From assembly GCF_024362805.1 (NCBI RefSeq), contig NZ_CP093299.1, positions 4,000,001-4,064,000 on the forward strand: a stretch of 64,000 nt of DNA, in the 5' to 3' direction. The notes below the pieces were generated by a model, which searched no databases, was not told the DNA's origin, and worked only from the letters and a program-made list of their open reading frames with translations. A program made the position numbers and the translations under genes. Shown piece after piece: positions 34,325 to 44,248 of the stretch; positions within the stretch are counted from its first letter, which is position 1, and the number at the start of each line of letters is the position of its first letter. Source of the stretch: Salipaludibacillus sp. LMS25 (GTDB taxonomy: Bacteria; Bacillota; Bacilli; Bacillales; Salisediminibacteriaceae).

Positions 34325-34981
34325 TTGATCAAAGTTGGTGAAACAATTTATTTAGAATTAAAAGAAGAAGAAGAAACGAAAAGATTGAGAAGTAAAATTC
34401 TTGATATGGAAGATGGGTGTTTATTTATTGACTTTCCAGTGGATGAAGTGTCTACTAAGCCGCGCTATTTCTTAGAAGGTACCCAATTTAGAGCCATGTT
34501 CCTAGGTGAAAACCAAATTGTCTATTTATTTGAAACAGAAGTGTTAGGAAAAACTGAAAGAAAAGTACCCATGCTTGTTATAAAAGACCCTGGCAAAGAG
34601 CACTATATGAAAATTCAAAGACGGGAGTACGTGAGAGTAGAGTCGAATGTTGATTGTGCAGTTTATTCGCCCGATAATCTCTTTGAGCCATTTACGACAG
34701 TGACAGCTGACTTGAGTGGGGGTGGCATGGCACTGGTTTTACCATCATCACATGAATTAAATTCTGGCGACCACGTGAAAACGTGGCTAGCTCTCGGCTA
34801 TCAATCAGGAGAAACACATTTTATTTCTCTAAAAGCAACGTTTATTAGGGCATATAAAGAACAAGAACGGGACATCGGTTCTTTCCAATTTTTAGAAATA
34901 GACGAAAGGGATCGCCAAAAGATTGTTCGTTTTTGCTTTGAACAGCAATTAGTGTTAAAGCGGAGGGAGAAAATGTCATAA
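34325..34981 (+). CDS. motI: Cyclic-di-GMP receptor MotI (YpfA), PilZ domain
   Basis: A 218-residue protein of the YcgR/YpfA family (B. subtilis 217). The N-terminal YcgR-like domain is followed by a PilZ domain with RREYVR near residue 102 and DLSGGG near 137, the cyclic-di-GMP ligands. In B. subtilis it binds the flagellar stator MotA as a brake. The TTG at 34325 is chosen because AGGAGGG lies five bases before it; the open frame upstream to 34220 overlaps the ypeB terminator region and adds non-family residues. Confidence 0.9.
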   Translation: MIKVGETIYLELKEEEETKRLRSKILDMEDGCLFIDFPVDEVSTKPRYFLEGTQFRAMFLGENQIVYLFETEVLGKTERKVPMLVIKDPGKEHYMKIQRREYVRVESNVDCAVYSPDNLFEPFTTVTADLSGGGMALVLPSSHELNSGDHVKTWLALGYQSGETHFISLKATFIRAYKEQERDIGSFQFLEIDERDRQKIVRFCFEQQLVLKRREKMS

Positions 34982-35193
34982 AGTCTGAATGGTAATCACC
35001 TATCGTGTTTTTTAAAAGTAGTGAAATAAGGGTGAATTAAGGTAACAATAAGCTTTATTTATATAAAAGTACTATTTACTAAATGTTGATATGTGATAAA
35101 TGATCGTTAAAAAATAGACCGTTACCGTATAAATATGATAATATGTGGAGTATATCCACATTATTTAAGAGTTAGTTTAGGAAGGGTTGCAGC

Positions 35194-35880
35194 ATGAATA
35201 CTCAAATGAATATCGCAATAGACGGACCAGCAGGAGCTGGTAAAAGCACTGTCGCTAAGTTACTTGCTGAGAAACTAGGATTTGTTTATATAGATACAGG
35301 CGCAATGTACCGTGCGTTAACCTGGAAGGCCATTGAGGATAACGTAGACGTTAATGACGAGAAAAAGCTACACCAGCTATTAAAAGCATGTGATATAACA
35401 CTTGTAAATGAATCCGGACGTTCAATCGTCAAGTTAAACGGACAAGATGTAAGTGAAGAAATACGAAATACGTCCGTCACAAACAATGTTTCTTATGTAG
35501 CAAAGCACCCCCTCATTCGTAAGGAAATGGTCTCTAAACAACAATTGTTAGCCACTGGTGGCGGGACTGTTATGGACGGAAGAGACATAGGCACTGCGGT
35601 GCTCCCTGAAGCAGATGTAAAGATATTTCTTACAGCGTCTGTGGAAGAAAGAGCAAAGCGCAGGCATGAGGAAAATATGGCAAAGGGAATGTCTTCTGAT
35701 CTCGTTAAATTGAAAGAGGATATAGCTAAAAGAGATAAACTAGATTCAGAAAGAGACGTCGCGCCATTAAAGCAAGCTGAAGATGCTATTGTACTTGATT
35801 CAACTTCGATGTCCATTAAAGAAGTTGTAGAAAATATATTCGGCGTTATTGTTGAAAGGGATGGGACCGTTGAGCATTAA
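35194..35880 (+). CDS. cmk: Cytidylate kinase
   Basis: A 228-residue (d)CMP kinase (B. subtilis Cmk 224). The P-loop [14 protein letters not shown] is at residue 11, [11 protein letters not shown] at 32 and [13 protein letters not shown] near 128. It converts CMP and dCMP to diphosphates. GGAAGGGTTGCAGC precedes the ATG. Its stop overlaps the start of plsC by 11 bases, forming a cmk-plsC-ypfD unit common in Bacilli. Confidence 0.96.
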   Translation: MNTQMNIAIDGPAGAGKSTVAKLLAEKLGFVYIDTGAMYRALTWKAIEDNVDVNDEKKLHQLLKACDITLVNESGRSIVKLNGQDVSEEIRNTSVTNNVSYVAKHPLIRKEMVSKQQLLATGGGTVMDGRDIGTAVLPEADVKIFLTASVEERAKRRHEENMAKGMSSDLVKLKEDIAKRDKLDSERDVAPLKQAEDAIVLDSTSMSIKEVVENIFGVIVERDGTVEH

Positions 35881-36463
35881 ACTGTTTTCATTTGGTCAAT
35901 TTCTATGTAGAGTGTTTTTCCGTATTTTTTATCGAGTTGAACTAATAGGTAAAGAAAACATTCCTGATGACGATGGCGTGTTGCTTTGTAGCAATCATAT
36001 ACATAATTTGGATCCACCATTAGTTGGATGTTTTTTGAAGAGAAAGACAAGGTTTATGGCGAAAGCTGAATTATTCGAAGCTCCTATTCTAAAAACGCTA
36101 CTTCCGAAGCTTGGCGCCTTCCCAATACGTAGAGGCATGAGTGACCGTCAAGCATTAAGAACGGGCTTAAAACTATTAAATGATTCCGAGTTGATCGGTG
36201 TCTTTCCAGAAGGAACTCGCAGTAAAACGGGCACATTGGGAAAAGGATTGACTGGAGTGGGATTTTTCGCTCTTCGATCTGAGGCAGCTGTTGTTCCATG
36301 TGCTGTCATTGGCAGTTATAAACCCTTTTCAAAATTGAAGGTCATATATGGTCAACCGATTGATATGGCGACATTAAGAAATGAAAAAGCATCTGCGGAA
36401 CAAGCAACTGAACAAATTATGACGAGTATCCAACAGCTTCTTGATATGTATAAGTCGCACTAA
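35870..36463 (+). CDS. plsC: Lysophospholipid (1-acylglycerol-3-phosphate) acyltransferase
   Basis: A 197-residue PlsC-type enzyme that adds the second acyl chain in phosphatidic acid synthesis. The HX4D motif is HIHNLDPP (near residue 50), and [10 protein letters not shown] lies near 115. A short hydrophobic N-terminus suggests membrane association. The TTG at 35870, nine bases after AAAGGG, is preferred; ATG 35861 and TTG 35849 are in frame but badly spaced. It overlaps cmk. Confidence 0.88.
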   Translation: MSIKLFSFGQFLCRVFFRIFYRVELIGKENIPDDDGVLLCSNHIHNLDPPLVGCFLKRKTRFMAKAELFEAPILKTLLPKLGAFPIRRGMSDRQALRTGLKLLNDSELIGVFPEGTRSKTGTLGKGLTGVGFFALRSEAAVVPCAVIGSYKPFSKLKVIYGQPIDMATLRNEKASAEQATEQIMTSIQQLLDMYKSH

Positions 36464-36566
36464 CTGAAATTAGGTAATATCTTTCACTTATAGTGAAGGA
36501 TAAGCATAAATACTTAGCATTTATGGATCCGGCGATTAGTGACCGGTACTTAGGGAGGTTAATGGC

Positions 36567-37724
36567 ATGGTAGAAGAGATGAATAACGAAATGGCCGAGT
36601 TCAAATCCTTATCAGTAGGAGATTTGACAAAAGGTACGGTAGCAAAAGTTGAGGACAAACAAGCTTTCGTAAATGTTGGCTATAAAATGGACGGTGTATT
36701 ACCAATTAGTGAACTGTCTAGTCTTCACGTCGAAAAAGTTGACGATGTTTTAAAAGAAGGGGAAGAGCACGAGTTTAAAGTGATTAAATTAACTGAAGAA
36801 GAGCTAGTTCTTTCTAAAAAAGCAGTCGTGGCTGAAAAAGCTTGGGATGATATTGAGCAAAAACTAGAATCAGGGGATACCTTCGAGGCTGAAGTAGCAG
36901 ATGTAGTAAAAGGTGGCCTCGTTGTAGATGTTGGTGTTAGAGGGTTTATACCTGCTTCATTAGTTGAACGGCATTATGTGGAAGATTTTGCAGACTATAA
37001 AGGTAAAACACTCCGCCTCAAAGTAGTGGAAATGGACCGTGAGAAAAATAAATTGATTTTATCTCAGCGAGCTGTATTAGACGAGGAAGTGAATGAGAAG
37101 AAAAAGGAGACACTTTCTTCCGTGAATGAGGGTGAAATTATAGAAGGAACTGTCCAACGATTAACGAGTTTTGGTGTCTTTGTTGATATAGGGGGTGTAG
37201 ATGGCCTCGTTCATATTTCACAAATGGCTCACCATCACGTTGAACAGCCTTCGGATGTCGTGAGTGAAGGTGACACAGTTAAAGTAAAAGTACTGGGCGT
37301 CGATCCGGACAATGAACGAATTTCCCTTTCTATTAAAGACACACTCCCTGGACCGTGGGAACTATTAGAGGGACAAATTCAACCAGGCCAAGTTATTAAA
37401 GGGACAGTAAGACGGCTCGTTTCCTTTGGTGCTTTTATAGAAGTGGCACCTGGTGTTGAAGGGCTTGTTCACATTTCGCAAATTGCCAATAGGCATATTG
37501 GGACACCAGGGGAAGTCTTAAAAGAAAACGAAGAAGTTTCAGCCAAAGTGTTAGATGTGAACACGAAAGATAAGCGGATATCGTTAAGCATTCGTGCATT
37601 AGAAGAAGAAAACGAAGCGAAAGCTGACAATGAAGCAAAGCAAGAGTACGAAAAAGATGATGATCACGGTGGCTTTTCATTAGGTGATGTCATTGGCGAT
37701 CAATTAAAAAAATATAAAAACTAA
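36567..37724 (+). CDS. ypfD: 30S ribosomal protein S1 homologue YpfD
   Basis: A 385-residue protein with four S1 RNA-binding domains (about 15-82, 100-168, 186-257 and 272-342), as in B. subtilis YpfD (382). The repeated GTVAKVEDKQAFVNVGYKMDG and VHISQMAHHHVE segments show this. The acidic tail is disordered. Bacillus YpfD is shorter than the six-domain E. coli S1 and is dispensable. GGGAGGTTAATGGC precedes the ATG. Confidence 0.95.
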   Translation: MVEEMNNEMAEFKSLSVGDLTKGTVAKVEDKQAFVNVGYKMDGVLPISELSSLHVEKVDDVLKEGEEHEFKVIKLTEEELVLSKKAVVAEKAWDDIEQKLESGDTFEAEVADVVKGGLVVDVGVRGFIPASLVERHYVEDFADYKGKTLRLKVVEMDREKNKLILSQRAVLDEEVNEKKKETLSSVNEGEIIEGTVQRLTSFGVFVDIGGVDGLVHISQMAHHHVEQPSDVVSEGDTVKVKVLGVDPDNERISLSIKDTLPGPWELLEGQIQPGQVIKGTVRRLVSFGAFIEVAPGVEGLVHISQIANRHIGTPGEVLKENEEVSAKVLDVNTKDKRISLSIRALEEENEAKADNEAKQEYEKDDDHGGFSLGDVIGDQLKKYKN

Positions 37725-37766
37725 TAATGACGAAGTATTAATATACTAGAAGTAAAGGGTGAGAAT

Positions 37767-38831
37767 TTGAGCCGTTCAAAAAGAAAGATAGATCACATTG
37801 AATATGCCATGCAAACTGGTCAAACTCGTGCCTCAGGACTTGATGATATTACCTTCGTTCATCAAAGCTTGCCTGACACGACCGTAAATCAAATCTCACT
37901 TTCTTCAAAAGTTGGCGAACTTCAATTTAGTTCGCCTATTTATATCAATGCTATGACAGGAGGCGGGGGGCGAAAGACTGAAAAAATAAACCGCCAACTT
38001 GCACAAATCGCTAATGTCTTAAATGTACCTATGGCTGTCGGCTCACAAATGTCCGCTGTGAAAGATAAGAATGAACAGCCCTCGTATAAAGTTGTCAGGC
38101 AGTACCACCCTAGAGGACTTGTCTTCGCTAATGTTGGTAGTGAAGCCACTGTAGAAGAAGTCTTATTTTGTATAAATATGTTGGAAGCAGACGCTTTGCA
38201 AATCCACATTAATGTGATTCAAGAGCTCGTTATGCCTGAAGGAGATAGGACTTTCAAAGGAGCCCTCCGACGTATAGAGACTATTATAAAAGCGATTGAT
38301 ATTCCAGTCATTGTTAAAGAAGTTGGGTTTGGGATGAGTCGAGAAACGGTGAAACAGTTGCATAATATTGGTGTTTCGTATGTAGATATTGGGGGATTTG
38401 GCGGAACTAATTTTTCTCTTATTGAAAATTCTCGACGTACTAGACAAATGACTTTCTTTGATCAATGGGGAATTCCTACAGCTGTCAGTGTTGCAGAGGC
38501 TGCAGTTTATAATACTGATAATTCTGACTTAACTATTTTTGCTTCTGGAGGTTTACAAAATGCCCTTGATGTGGCAAAGGTGATAGCACTGGGAGCGAAC
38601 GCAGCCGGCTTAGCTGGTATAGTGCTAAAGTGGGTTAAAGACGACGGTGTCGAAAAAACGATTGATCAATTGAACGGCTTGTTAACGGATTTAAAATTTA
38701 TAATGGCTGCAGTAGGTGCTGAAACGGTTTCTGATTTGAAAAACCGTCCGATTATTATTTCTGGATCCACAAGAGAGTGGTTATTTGAAAGAGGAATTGA
38801 TACATCGGCCTTTGCTAACAGACATTATTAA
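37767..38831 (+). CDS. fni: Isopentenyl-diphosphate delta-isomerase, type 2
   Basis: A 354-residue FMN- and NADPH-dependent isomerase (B. subtilis Fni 349) that interconverts isopentenyl and dimethylallyl diphosphate, feeding the heptaprenyl chain made by HepS/HepT elsewhere in this window. Motifs include NAMTGGGGRKTEKIN, VGSQMSAV, and GGFGGTNFSLIE. It starts at TTG 37767 after AAAGGGTGAGAAT. It ends before two terminator-like hairpins and repeat A2. Confidence 0.95.
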   Translation: MSRSKRKIDHIEYAMQTGQTRASGLDDITFVHQSLPDTTVNQISLSSKVGELQFSSPIYINAMTGGGGRKTEKINRQLAQIANVLNVPMAVGSQMSAVKDKNEQPSYKVVRQYHPRGLVFANVGSEATVEEVLFCINMLEADALQIHINVIQELVMPEGDRTFKGALRRIETIIKAIDIPVIVKEVGFGMSRETVKQLHNIGVSYVDIGGFGGTNFSLIENSRRTRQMTFFDQWGIPTAVSVAEAAVYNTDNSDLTIFASGGLQNALDVAKVIALGANAAGLAGIVLKWVKDDGVEKTIDQLNGLLTDLKFIMAAVGAETVSDLKNRPIIISGSTREWLFERGIDTSAFANRHY

Positions 38832-38849
38832 ATTAAACGATCACCATTA

Positions 38850-38880
38850 ATAGATTCCATTGAATAATTGGAATCTATTT
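38850..38880 (+). terminator. fni terminator
   Basis: TAGATTCCA and TGGAATCTA arms (38851-38859 with 38869-38877) around TTGAATAAT, followed by TTTATAGG. Confidence 0.7.
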
Positions 38881-38907
38881 ATAGGTTTTCTATGCTGAAA
38901 AGCTAAC

Positions 38908-38935
38908 AACTCGCCAATGGGTGAGTTTATTTTTG
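38908..38935 (+). terminator. Second hairpin after fni
   Basis: AACTCGCC (38908-38915) pairs with GGTGAGTT (38920-38927; one G-T pair) around AATG, followed by TATTTTTG. Confidence 0.65.
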
Positions 38936-38941
38936 CTTTAT

Positions 38942-39095
38942 CCCACTCTTAAGGGACAGTAAAACCCCCACCTCAAAACTTAAGAAGATCGAAACGTTTA
39001 GGTGGGGGATAAACTGCCCCTAAAGGTCCCATAAGTTAAACGAACAATCACTGGGGGATGAAGGCAAACTCCCCCTGATTGAAGCTTAGCTTTAT
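38942..39095 (+). repeat. Structured intergenic repeat, A module, copy 2
   Basis: Nearly identical to A1 over its first two thirds, including the loop sequence. The 3-prime hairpin has changed in both arms: inner GGGGG and CCCCC replace the GTGG and CCAC of A1, so pairing is kept. It ends GAAGCTTAGCTTTAT and passes straight into B2. The gap 38832-39328 holds no gene. Confidence 0.75.
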
Positions 39096-39207
39096 CACAG
39101 ATAACCGTTCGAAAAACACCCGCCTAAAAATAGAGAGATAACTCTATATAGGCAGGAGGTAACGGACGCAAATGTCCTAAACTCCCACTGATTGAAGGGC
39201 GTTTGTA
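39096..39207 (+). repeat. Structured intergenic repeat, B module, copy 2 (partial)
   Basis: Begins CACAGATAACC and keeps the outer stem (CGTTCG with CGGACG, a G-T pair at the changed base) and the inner GCCTA/TAGGC stem, which is better paired than in B1. The 5-prime arm of the final hairpin is missing; only CTCCCACTGATTG remains. Confidence 0.7.
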
Positions 39208-39328
39208 CTAGTCTTTAATCATGCTCTGCTATCTCTTGAGGTTTGCTAACTTTTACCCTATAAGCTCCTTCTTATGTATGAACCTGCTTCATTCGGGTGA
39301 GAATGCTTAAAAGAAGGAGGGAGCTAAT

Positions 39329-39967
39329 ATGATTGAAGGTGCGATCTTTTTTTGGGTAATATGGCTTGTTACGATATACTGTTATTTTTTAATTGATAAT
39401 AAAAATCGTCGTACACATCTTTTATTACTATGTTTTTTGACTATAATATGTTCATCTGTTACTTATTCTAGTTTAGTTATAGAGTGGAATTTAGCTTGGA
39501 TTATATTTTTGCTGGTTGGCTTGTATTCTATGAGAAAACTTTCATTAGCTGGAAAGTTAAAAGGCTATGTTATAAGCTTATTCATTGCCAATTTATTTTT
39601 TTCTATTCATAAAGCGGTGTACTTTGAACCGGTCTGGTTGATTCTATCTCCCCAATGGTCCATTATTGTACTGAGTTTAGTTATATTAATTATTTTCCTT
39701 AAAGACGTTTATTGTCGAGTATTCAGTTTAACACTAGGGTTATTCCAAGGACTTATATTGTCTTTTCTTTCTCAAGTAACGGCTAATGGTCAAGAGGAAC
39801 ACTTAGTTATGACGAATAGTTTATTCTTCCTAGATGTCCTTGCCGCATTAATGGTTCTTAGTGTTGTGTGGTCTTATGCTGAGCAAATAGCAAAGAAATT
39901 AAAGGACCATATCATTGCGAGACAAAGATCTCCATATAACTCCTCAAAAACCAATGTAAATGTGTGA
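39329..39967 (+). CDS. yphA: YphA-like polytopic membrane protein
   Basis: A 212-residue protein with about six membrane helices and short charged loops; the C-terminal tail is basic and polar. Its size and place between fni and der match B. subtilis yphA (199 residues, unknown function). GAAGGAGGGAGCTAAT precedes the ATG. The seaA/yphB gene that follows in B. subtilis is absent; a repeat (B3) occupies that gap. Confidence 0.75.
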   Translation: MIEGAIFFWVIWLVTIYCYFLIDNKNRRTHLLLLCFLTIICSSVTYSSLVIEWNLAWIIFLLVGLYSMRKLSLAGKLKGYVISLFIANLFFSIHKAVYFEPVWLILSPQWSIIVLSLVILIIFLKDVYCRVFSLTLGLFQGLILSFLSQVTANGQEEHLVMTNSLFFLDVLAALMVLSVVWSYAEQIAKKLKDHIIARQRSPYNSSKTNVNV

Positions 39968-40083
39968 GCCGATTAACGATTAACTTTTAAGTTTAGTTAT
40001 TGAATGTAGGTGATGACGAGCCCTCGAGAAAGCGCCTTTAGGGGAAGGTCCATGTATTTGTCGTTTTTTACACCCGTAATTTT

Positions 40084-40208
40084 TATAACAGTTAACTGTC
40101 CGTAAACTCCTGTCTTAAAATAGAGAGGGATAAATCTACATAGGTGTGAGATAATGGACGCTAATGTCCTGATTCACTCAACTCCTACTGATTGACAGGT
40201 CGTTTTAT
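40084..40208 (+). repeat. Structured intergenic repeat, B module, copy 3 (partial)
   Basis: Keeps outer arms GTCCGT and ATGGAC (G-T pair at the changed site) and TAGA/TCTA inner arms. The last hairpin has lost its 5-prime arm. The 376-base gap 39968-40343 also holds CGCCTTTAGGGGAAGG near 40035, which resembles part of an A module on the other strand. Confidence 0.65.
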
Positions 40209-40343
40209 GATGAATTGGTTCTATTAATTAACAAAAGATTCAACATAAAAACCGATTGTTGTGAATGGAAGGTTTCTTTCCGAAGGAGTTACACGTATAA
40301 TGAATAACGTATGAATTTTTGAAATGAAAGTGAGGAAAATACG

Positions 40344-41660
40344 GTGCCAAAACCAGTATTAGCAATTGTTGGTCGCCCGAATGTGGGGAAATCAACAATT
40401 TTTAACCGTATAGTAGGTGAAAGAGTATCTATCGTTGAAGATAGACCAGGGGTAACGAGAGACCGAATATATAGTTCGGCTGAATGGCTTACTCACGAAT
40501 TTTTTATTATAGATACAGGTGGAATTGAAATTAGCGATGAACCTTTGTTAGATCAAATGAGGTATCAAGCTGAACTTGCTATCGAAGAAGCAGATGTGAT
40601 TTGTTTTGTCGTTAATGGTAGAGAAGGCTTAACAAGTGCTGATGAAGAAGTTGGACAAATATTGCAGCGTTCTAAAAAGCCAGTTGTAGTGGCCGTAAAT
40701 AAAATGGACGATCCTTCCATGCATGAGCAGCTTTATGACTTTTACAGCCTTGGCATTGGAGATGTGTACCCTGTTTCAGGTTCGCATGGACTTGGGCTAG
40801 GAGATTTATTGGATCAATTAGCTACTTATTTTCCTAAGCAGGAAGAGGACGTGTATGACGAAGATACGATTCGAATGAGTTTAATTGGTCGCCCGAATGT
40901 GGGGAAATCTTCTTTAGTAAACGCTATTTTAGGTGAAGAAAGAGTTATTGTGAGTAATATACCTGGTACTACGAGAGATGCCATTGATACACCGTTTACG
41001 AAAGATGATCAAGATTATGTCGTGATCGATACAGCGGGTATGCGTAAACGAGGAAAGGTATATGAAGCGACAGAAAAATATAGCGTATTGAGAGCTTTAA
41101 AGGCGATTGAACGTTCAGATGTTGTTTTAGTCGTTATAAATGCAGAAGAAGGCATCATAGAACAAGATAAAAAGATTGCTGGCTATGCTCATGAAGCAGG
41201 AAGAGCCGTCGTTATCGTTGTGAATAAATGGGATGCTGTAGAGAAAGACGACAAGACGATGAAAGAATTTGAAGAGAAAATCCGCAACGGCTTCCGTTTT
41301 CTTGATTACGCCCCAGTCGTGTTCTTATCAGCTAAAACGAAACGTAGACTACATAACCTTCTTCCGCTTGTTAACGAGGTTAGTGAGTCACATAATATGA
41401 GAGTCCAGACACATGTTTTAAATGATGTTATTGTGGATGCGGTAACGATGAATCCAACACCTACTGATCATGGGGGGAAAAGATTAAGAATTAGTTATGC
41501 GACCCAAGTATCCGTGGCACCACCTACAATCGTCTTATTCGTAAATGATCCTGAATTGTTACATTTTTCTTATAAACGCTATTTAGAAAATAAAATAAGA
41601 GAGGCTTTTACATTTGCTGGCACACCTGTTCATATTATCGCGCGTAAGAAGAGTGACTAG
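40344..41660 (+). CDS. der: Ribosome biogenesis GTPase Der
   Basis: A 438-residue double-GTPase (B. subtilis 436) needed for 50S subunit assembly. Two G domains each carry GRPNVGKS (residues 8 and 181), DTAG/DTGG and NKMD or NKWD, and a KH-like C-terminal domain follows. The two P-loop coding segments are almost the same in DNA sequence. It uses a GTG start after GTGAGGAAAATAC. Followed 17 bases later by plsY. Confidence 0.97.
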   Translation: MPKPVLAIVGRPNVGKSTIFNRIVGERVSIVEDRPGVTRDRIYSSAEWLTHEFFIIDTGGIEISDEPLLDQMRYQAELAIEEADVICFVVNGREGLTSADEEVGQILQRSKKPVVVAVNKMDDPSMHEQLYDFYSLGIGDVYPVSGSHGLGLGDLLDQLATYFPKQEEDVYDEDTIRMSLIGRPNVGKSSLVNAILGEERVIVSNIPGTTRDAIDTPFTKDDQDYVVIDTAGMRKRGKVYEATEKYSVLRALKAIERSDVVLVVINAEEGIIEQDKKIAGYAHEAGRAVVIVVNKWDAVEKDDKTMKEFEEKIRNGFRFLDYAPVVFLSAKTKRRLHNLLPLVNEVSESHNMRVQTHVLNDVIVDAVTMNPTPTDHGGKRLRISYATQVSVAPPTIVLFVNDPELLHFSYKRYLENKIREAFTFAGTPVHIIARKKSD

Positions 41661-41677
41661 CAGATTGGGGGGACATT

Positions 41678-42289
41678 ATGTTTATATTAGCGGTTTTTAT
41701 ATCGTACCTCTTAGGGGCAATTAGCTTTAGTTATGTCATTGGCAAACAATTTAAGAAATTAGATATTCGTGACCATGGTAGTGGAAATGCAGGTGCTACC
41801 AATACCCTGAGGGTGATGGGAGTTTTGCCTGCTATTGCGGTTCTGATACTTGATTGTGCTAAAGGGGTTGTCGCTGTATTTTTAGGGTGGTATTTAACAG
41901 GTGGAGACCCGATTGCTGGTGCAGCTTCTGGACTAGCCTCAATAATAGGCCATAATTGGCCTGTGTATTATGGTTTTAGAGGTGGGAAAGGTGTCGCCAC
42001 AACGATTGGCGTTCTTGCTTCTCTCGTGTTTACATTAGCAGTAACAACAGGGATTATCGCTATTATTTCTATTGTTATTACCCGTTTTGTGTCATTAGGG
42101 TCCCTTATCTTTGTAGTGGGTACGACACTTTCTACCGCCATTTTTTATCAGCAGCTAGATTATCCATTCGTTTACGTTTACTTTCTTATAATGATTTCGC
42201 TCCTTTCTATTTGGCGGCATCGAACAAATGTTAAACGATTATTAAATGGAACTGAAAGTAAAATCGGTGAGAAGATCACTGCTAACTAA
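41678..42289 (+). CDS. plsY: Glycerol-3-phosphate acyltransferase PlsY
   Basis: A 203-residue membrane enzyme (B. subtilis 193) that transfers acyl from acyl-phosphate to glycerol-3-phosphate. The conserved loops are GSGNAGATNTLRV (near residue 35), the GHNWPVYYGFRGGKG segment near 91, and a late R/H-containing end. Several membrane helices surround them. It sits between der and gpsA, so substrate supply and use are adjacent. Confidence 0.95.
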   Translation: MFILAVFISYLLGAISFSYVIGKQFKKLDIRDHGSGNAGATNTLRVMGVLPAIAVLILDCAKGVVAVFLGWYLTGGDPIAGAASGLASIIGHNWPVYYGFRGGKGVATTIGVLASLVFTLAVTTGIIAIISIVITRFVSLGSLIFVVGTTLSTAIFYQQLDYPFVYVYFLIMISLLSIWRHRTNVKRLLNGTESKIGEKITAN

Positions 42290-42301
42290 GGAGGGATCAT
42301 G

Positions 42302-43351
42302 ATGTCTAAGATTGCTGTATTAGGTTCTGGTAGCTGGGGAACGGCTTTGTCTCTCGTATTGGCAGATAATCAGCATGATGTGAAACTATGGGGGCGTTCT
42401 AAAGAGCAAATTGACACCATTAACAATGAGAGAAAAAATAGTCGTTATCTACCTAATGTGAATTTACCAGAGAATATTGTAGCATTTTCATGTTTGGAAG
42501 AGGCACTTAAAGGGGTTGATGCTGTCTTAGTTGTCGTCCCTACTAAAGCGATGCGAGATGTGCTGAAATCTGTCAACAATTTCTTGAATAAGCCTGTACT
42601 ATTTATTCATGCAAGTAAAGGGATTGAACCAGAAAGTCATTTACGGATATCACAAATTATCGAAGAAGAAATTGTGGAAGAAAATCGTACAGGAGTGGTA
42701 GCACTTTCAGGTCCAAGTCATGCCGAAGAAGTTTGCCTTAGACAACCTACAACTGTTACAGCATCTTCCAATGATATGCTGATGGCAGAAAAAGTACAAG
42801 ATCTTTTTATGAATCGCCATTTTAGAGTATATACTAACCCTGATTTGCTTGGCGTTGAAATCGGTGGAGCACTTAAAAATATTATAGCTATAGGTACTGG
42901 TTTGACAAGTGGATTAGGGTTTGGTGACAACGCGAAAGCTGCTTTGATGACGAGGGGATTGGCGGAAATTACCCGCCTTGGCTTAAAACAAGGTGCTAGT
43001 TCATTGACTTTTGCAGGTTTATCAGGTCTAGGGGATCTCATTGTCACGTGTACAAGTGTACATAGCAGAAACTGGCGGGCAGGACATATGCTTGGTAAAG
43101 GGAAATCTGTTGAGGATGTTGAACGGGAAATGGGAATGGTCGTAGAAGGTATTCGAACGACGAAAGCAGCCTTCCAACTGGCGGAACAATTGGGAGTAGA
43201 TATGCCTATTACGACAGAATTGTATAAAGTCCTTTTCCACAACAAACCTGTAGAAGAAGCTGTTTCTGAGTTGATGGGAAGAGTTAAAAAGCACGAAGTA
43301 GAAGATTTAAATCTTGGTGACGGAGACCCATTAAACGAGTTAGAACCATAA
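42302..43351 (+). CDS. gpsA: Glycerol-3-phosphate dehydrogenase (NAD(P)+)
   Basis: A 349-residue enzyme (B. subtilis 345) that reduces dihydroxyacetone phosphate for phospholipid synthesis. The Rossmann motif GSGSWGTALS is at residue 7; GVEIGGALKNIIAIGTG with the active-site lysine lies near 185, and RGLAEITRLG near 219. The second of two adjacent ATGs (42302) has better spacing from AAGGAGGG. It follows plsY by 12 bases. Confidence 0.96.
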   Translation: MSKIAVLGSGSWGTALSLVLADNQHDVKLWGRSKEQIDTINNERKNSRYLPNVNLPENIVAFSCLEEALKGVDAVLVVVPTKAMRDVLKSVNNFLNKPVLFIHASKGIEPESHLRISQIIEEEIVEENRTGVVALSGPSHAEEVCLRQPTTVTASSNDMLMAEKVQDLFMNRHFRVYTNPDLLGVEIGGALKNIIAIGTGLTSGLGFGDNAKAALMTRGLAEITRLGLKQGASSLTFAGLSGLGDLIVTCTSVHSRNWRAGHMLGKGKSVEDVEREMGMVVEGIRTTKAAFQLAEQLGVDMPITTELYKVLFHNKPVEEAVSELMGRVKKHEVEDLNLGDGDPLNELEP

Positions 43352-43432
43352 CGACATCGTTTAGTTAAGTGCCTTCACTCATTTTAATCTCATGCATAAG
43401 ATAACACATACGAGCATGAGGAGGGAAATGAC

Positions 43433-43702
43433 GTGCAAGGAAATAATAATGAGTCGTTATTTGATCAGCTAGAAAAGAAAACCAATGTGAAACATCAAGA
43501 TTTGTTTAAGTTGGCTCAATCAGTCAATAAGACAGATTTATCTAATGAACAAAATGTGAGACAGCTTATTCATCAAGTGGCTCAATTAGCTAATGTATCT
43601 GTCTCGAAAGAAAAAGAAGATGAACTTGTAAAAGCAATTACGTCAAATCAGGTGCCGATGGATTTCGGCTCACTGGCTAAAATGTTTCAAAAATCTAAAT
43701 GA
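43433..43702 (+). CDS. spoVIF: Stage VI sporulation protein F
   Basis: An 89-residue small acidic/basic helical protein that matches the SpoVIF (YjcC) family in size and pattern (SLFDQLEKKTNVKHQDLFKL, LIHQVAQLANVSVS, MDFGSLAKMF). SpoVIF is needed for spore coat maturation under GerE control in B. subtilis. It starts at GTG 43433 after GGAGGGAAATGAC. It is followed by a terminator and a long gene-free region. Confidence 0.85.
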   Translation: MQGNNNESLFDQLEKKTNVKHQDLFKLAQSVNKTDLSNEQNVRQLIHQVAQLANVSVSKEKEDELVKAITSNQVPMDFGSLAKMFQKSK

Positions 43703-43812
43703 AATTAGGCTTTCGTATCAGTCATGTAAGAGCGTTTCGGAATAAATATATTACAGACAGGTGCATGGCTGTCATAGTTGTAGTTTTTAAACAGGCAGTG
43801 TTTAGTCATATT

Positions 43813-43850
43813 AGACTGGAGAAAGAGCCCCTTATCTTCAGTCTTTTTTA
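43813..43850 (+). terminator. Terminator downstream of spoVIF
   Basis: AGACTGGAG (43813-43821) pairs with CTTCAGTCT (43836-43844) with a G-T pair, followed by TTTTTTA. It lies 110 bases after the spoVIF stop. Confidence 0.7.
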
Positions 43851-44031
43851 TGTTTTAATAAAAGGGATGAGGTGGTTATATAAAGCCCATATTCTAACCG
43901 CTCCTATCGTCTCCTAGTACAATAGTAGCGTTAAATAAAGAAGATGCTTTATTAGGTCCTTTTCCTCTATGCCTTTCTGTGGAAAGGGTGTCCCGTAGCG
44001 GTGGTTGTCCATTTTTTTGATAATAGTCTAT

Positions 44032-44165
44032 TTATCACAGCTAACCGTCCAGAAAACTCCGACCTGAAAATAGAGAGGAGAGATAAGCTAATGTCCTGAG
44101 TCACTCAACTACCAATCAGTGGGAGAAGAACGAAAATCCCGACTGATCGAAGGTTTGGTTTATTT
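44032..44165 (+). repeat. Structured intergenic repeat, B module, copy 4 (inner deletion)
   Basis: Starts TTATCACAGCTAACCGTCC. The right half of the inner stem and the ACGGAC arm are missing between AGATAAG and CTAATGTCC. The final hairpin (CAATCAGTGGGAG with a degenerate TCCCGACTGATCG) remains, followed by GGTTTGGTTTATTTTTG. Confidence 0.7.
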
Positions 44166-44248
44166 TTGACTTATGTTCACTAGCATTGCATAAATAATCT
44201 CATAATTTTCAGTTTAATAATTCTACTAGAATCACTATTTTTAACGAC

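Noticed and set aside
43699..43917. 72-codon plus-strand frame after spoVIF
   Set aside because: It runs through the spoVIF terminator, overlaps the stop codon of spoVIF and has no ribosome site.
23438..44165. CRISPR array interpretation of the repeats
   Set aside because: Copies are long, far apart and lack regular spacers; no cas genes are in the window.
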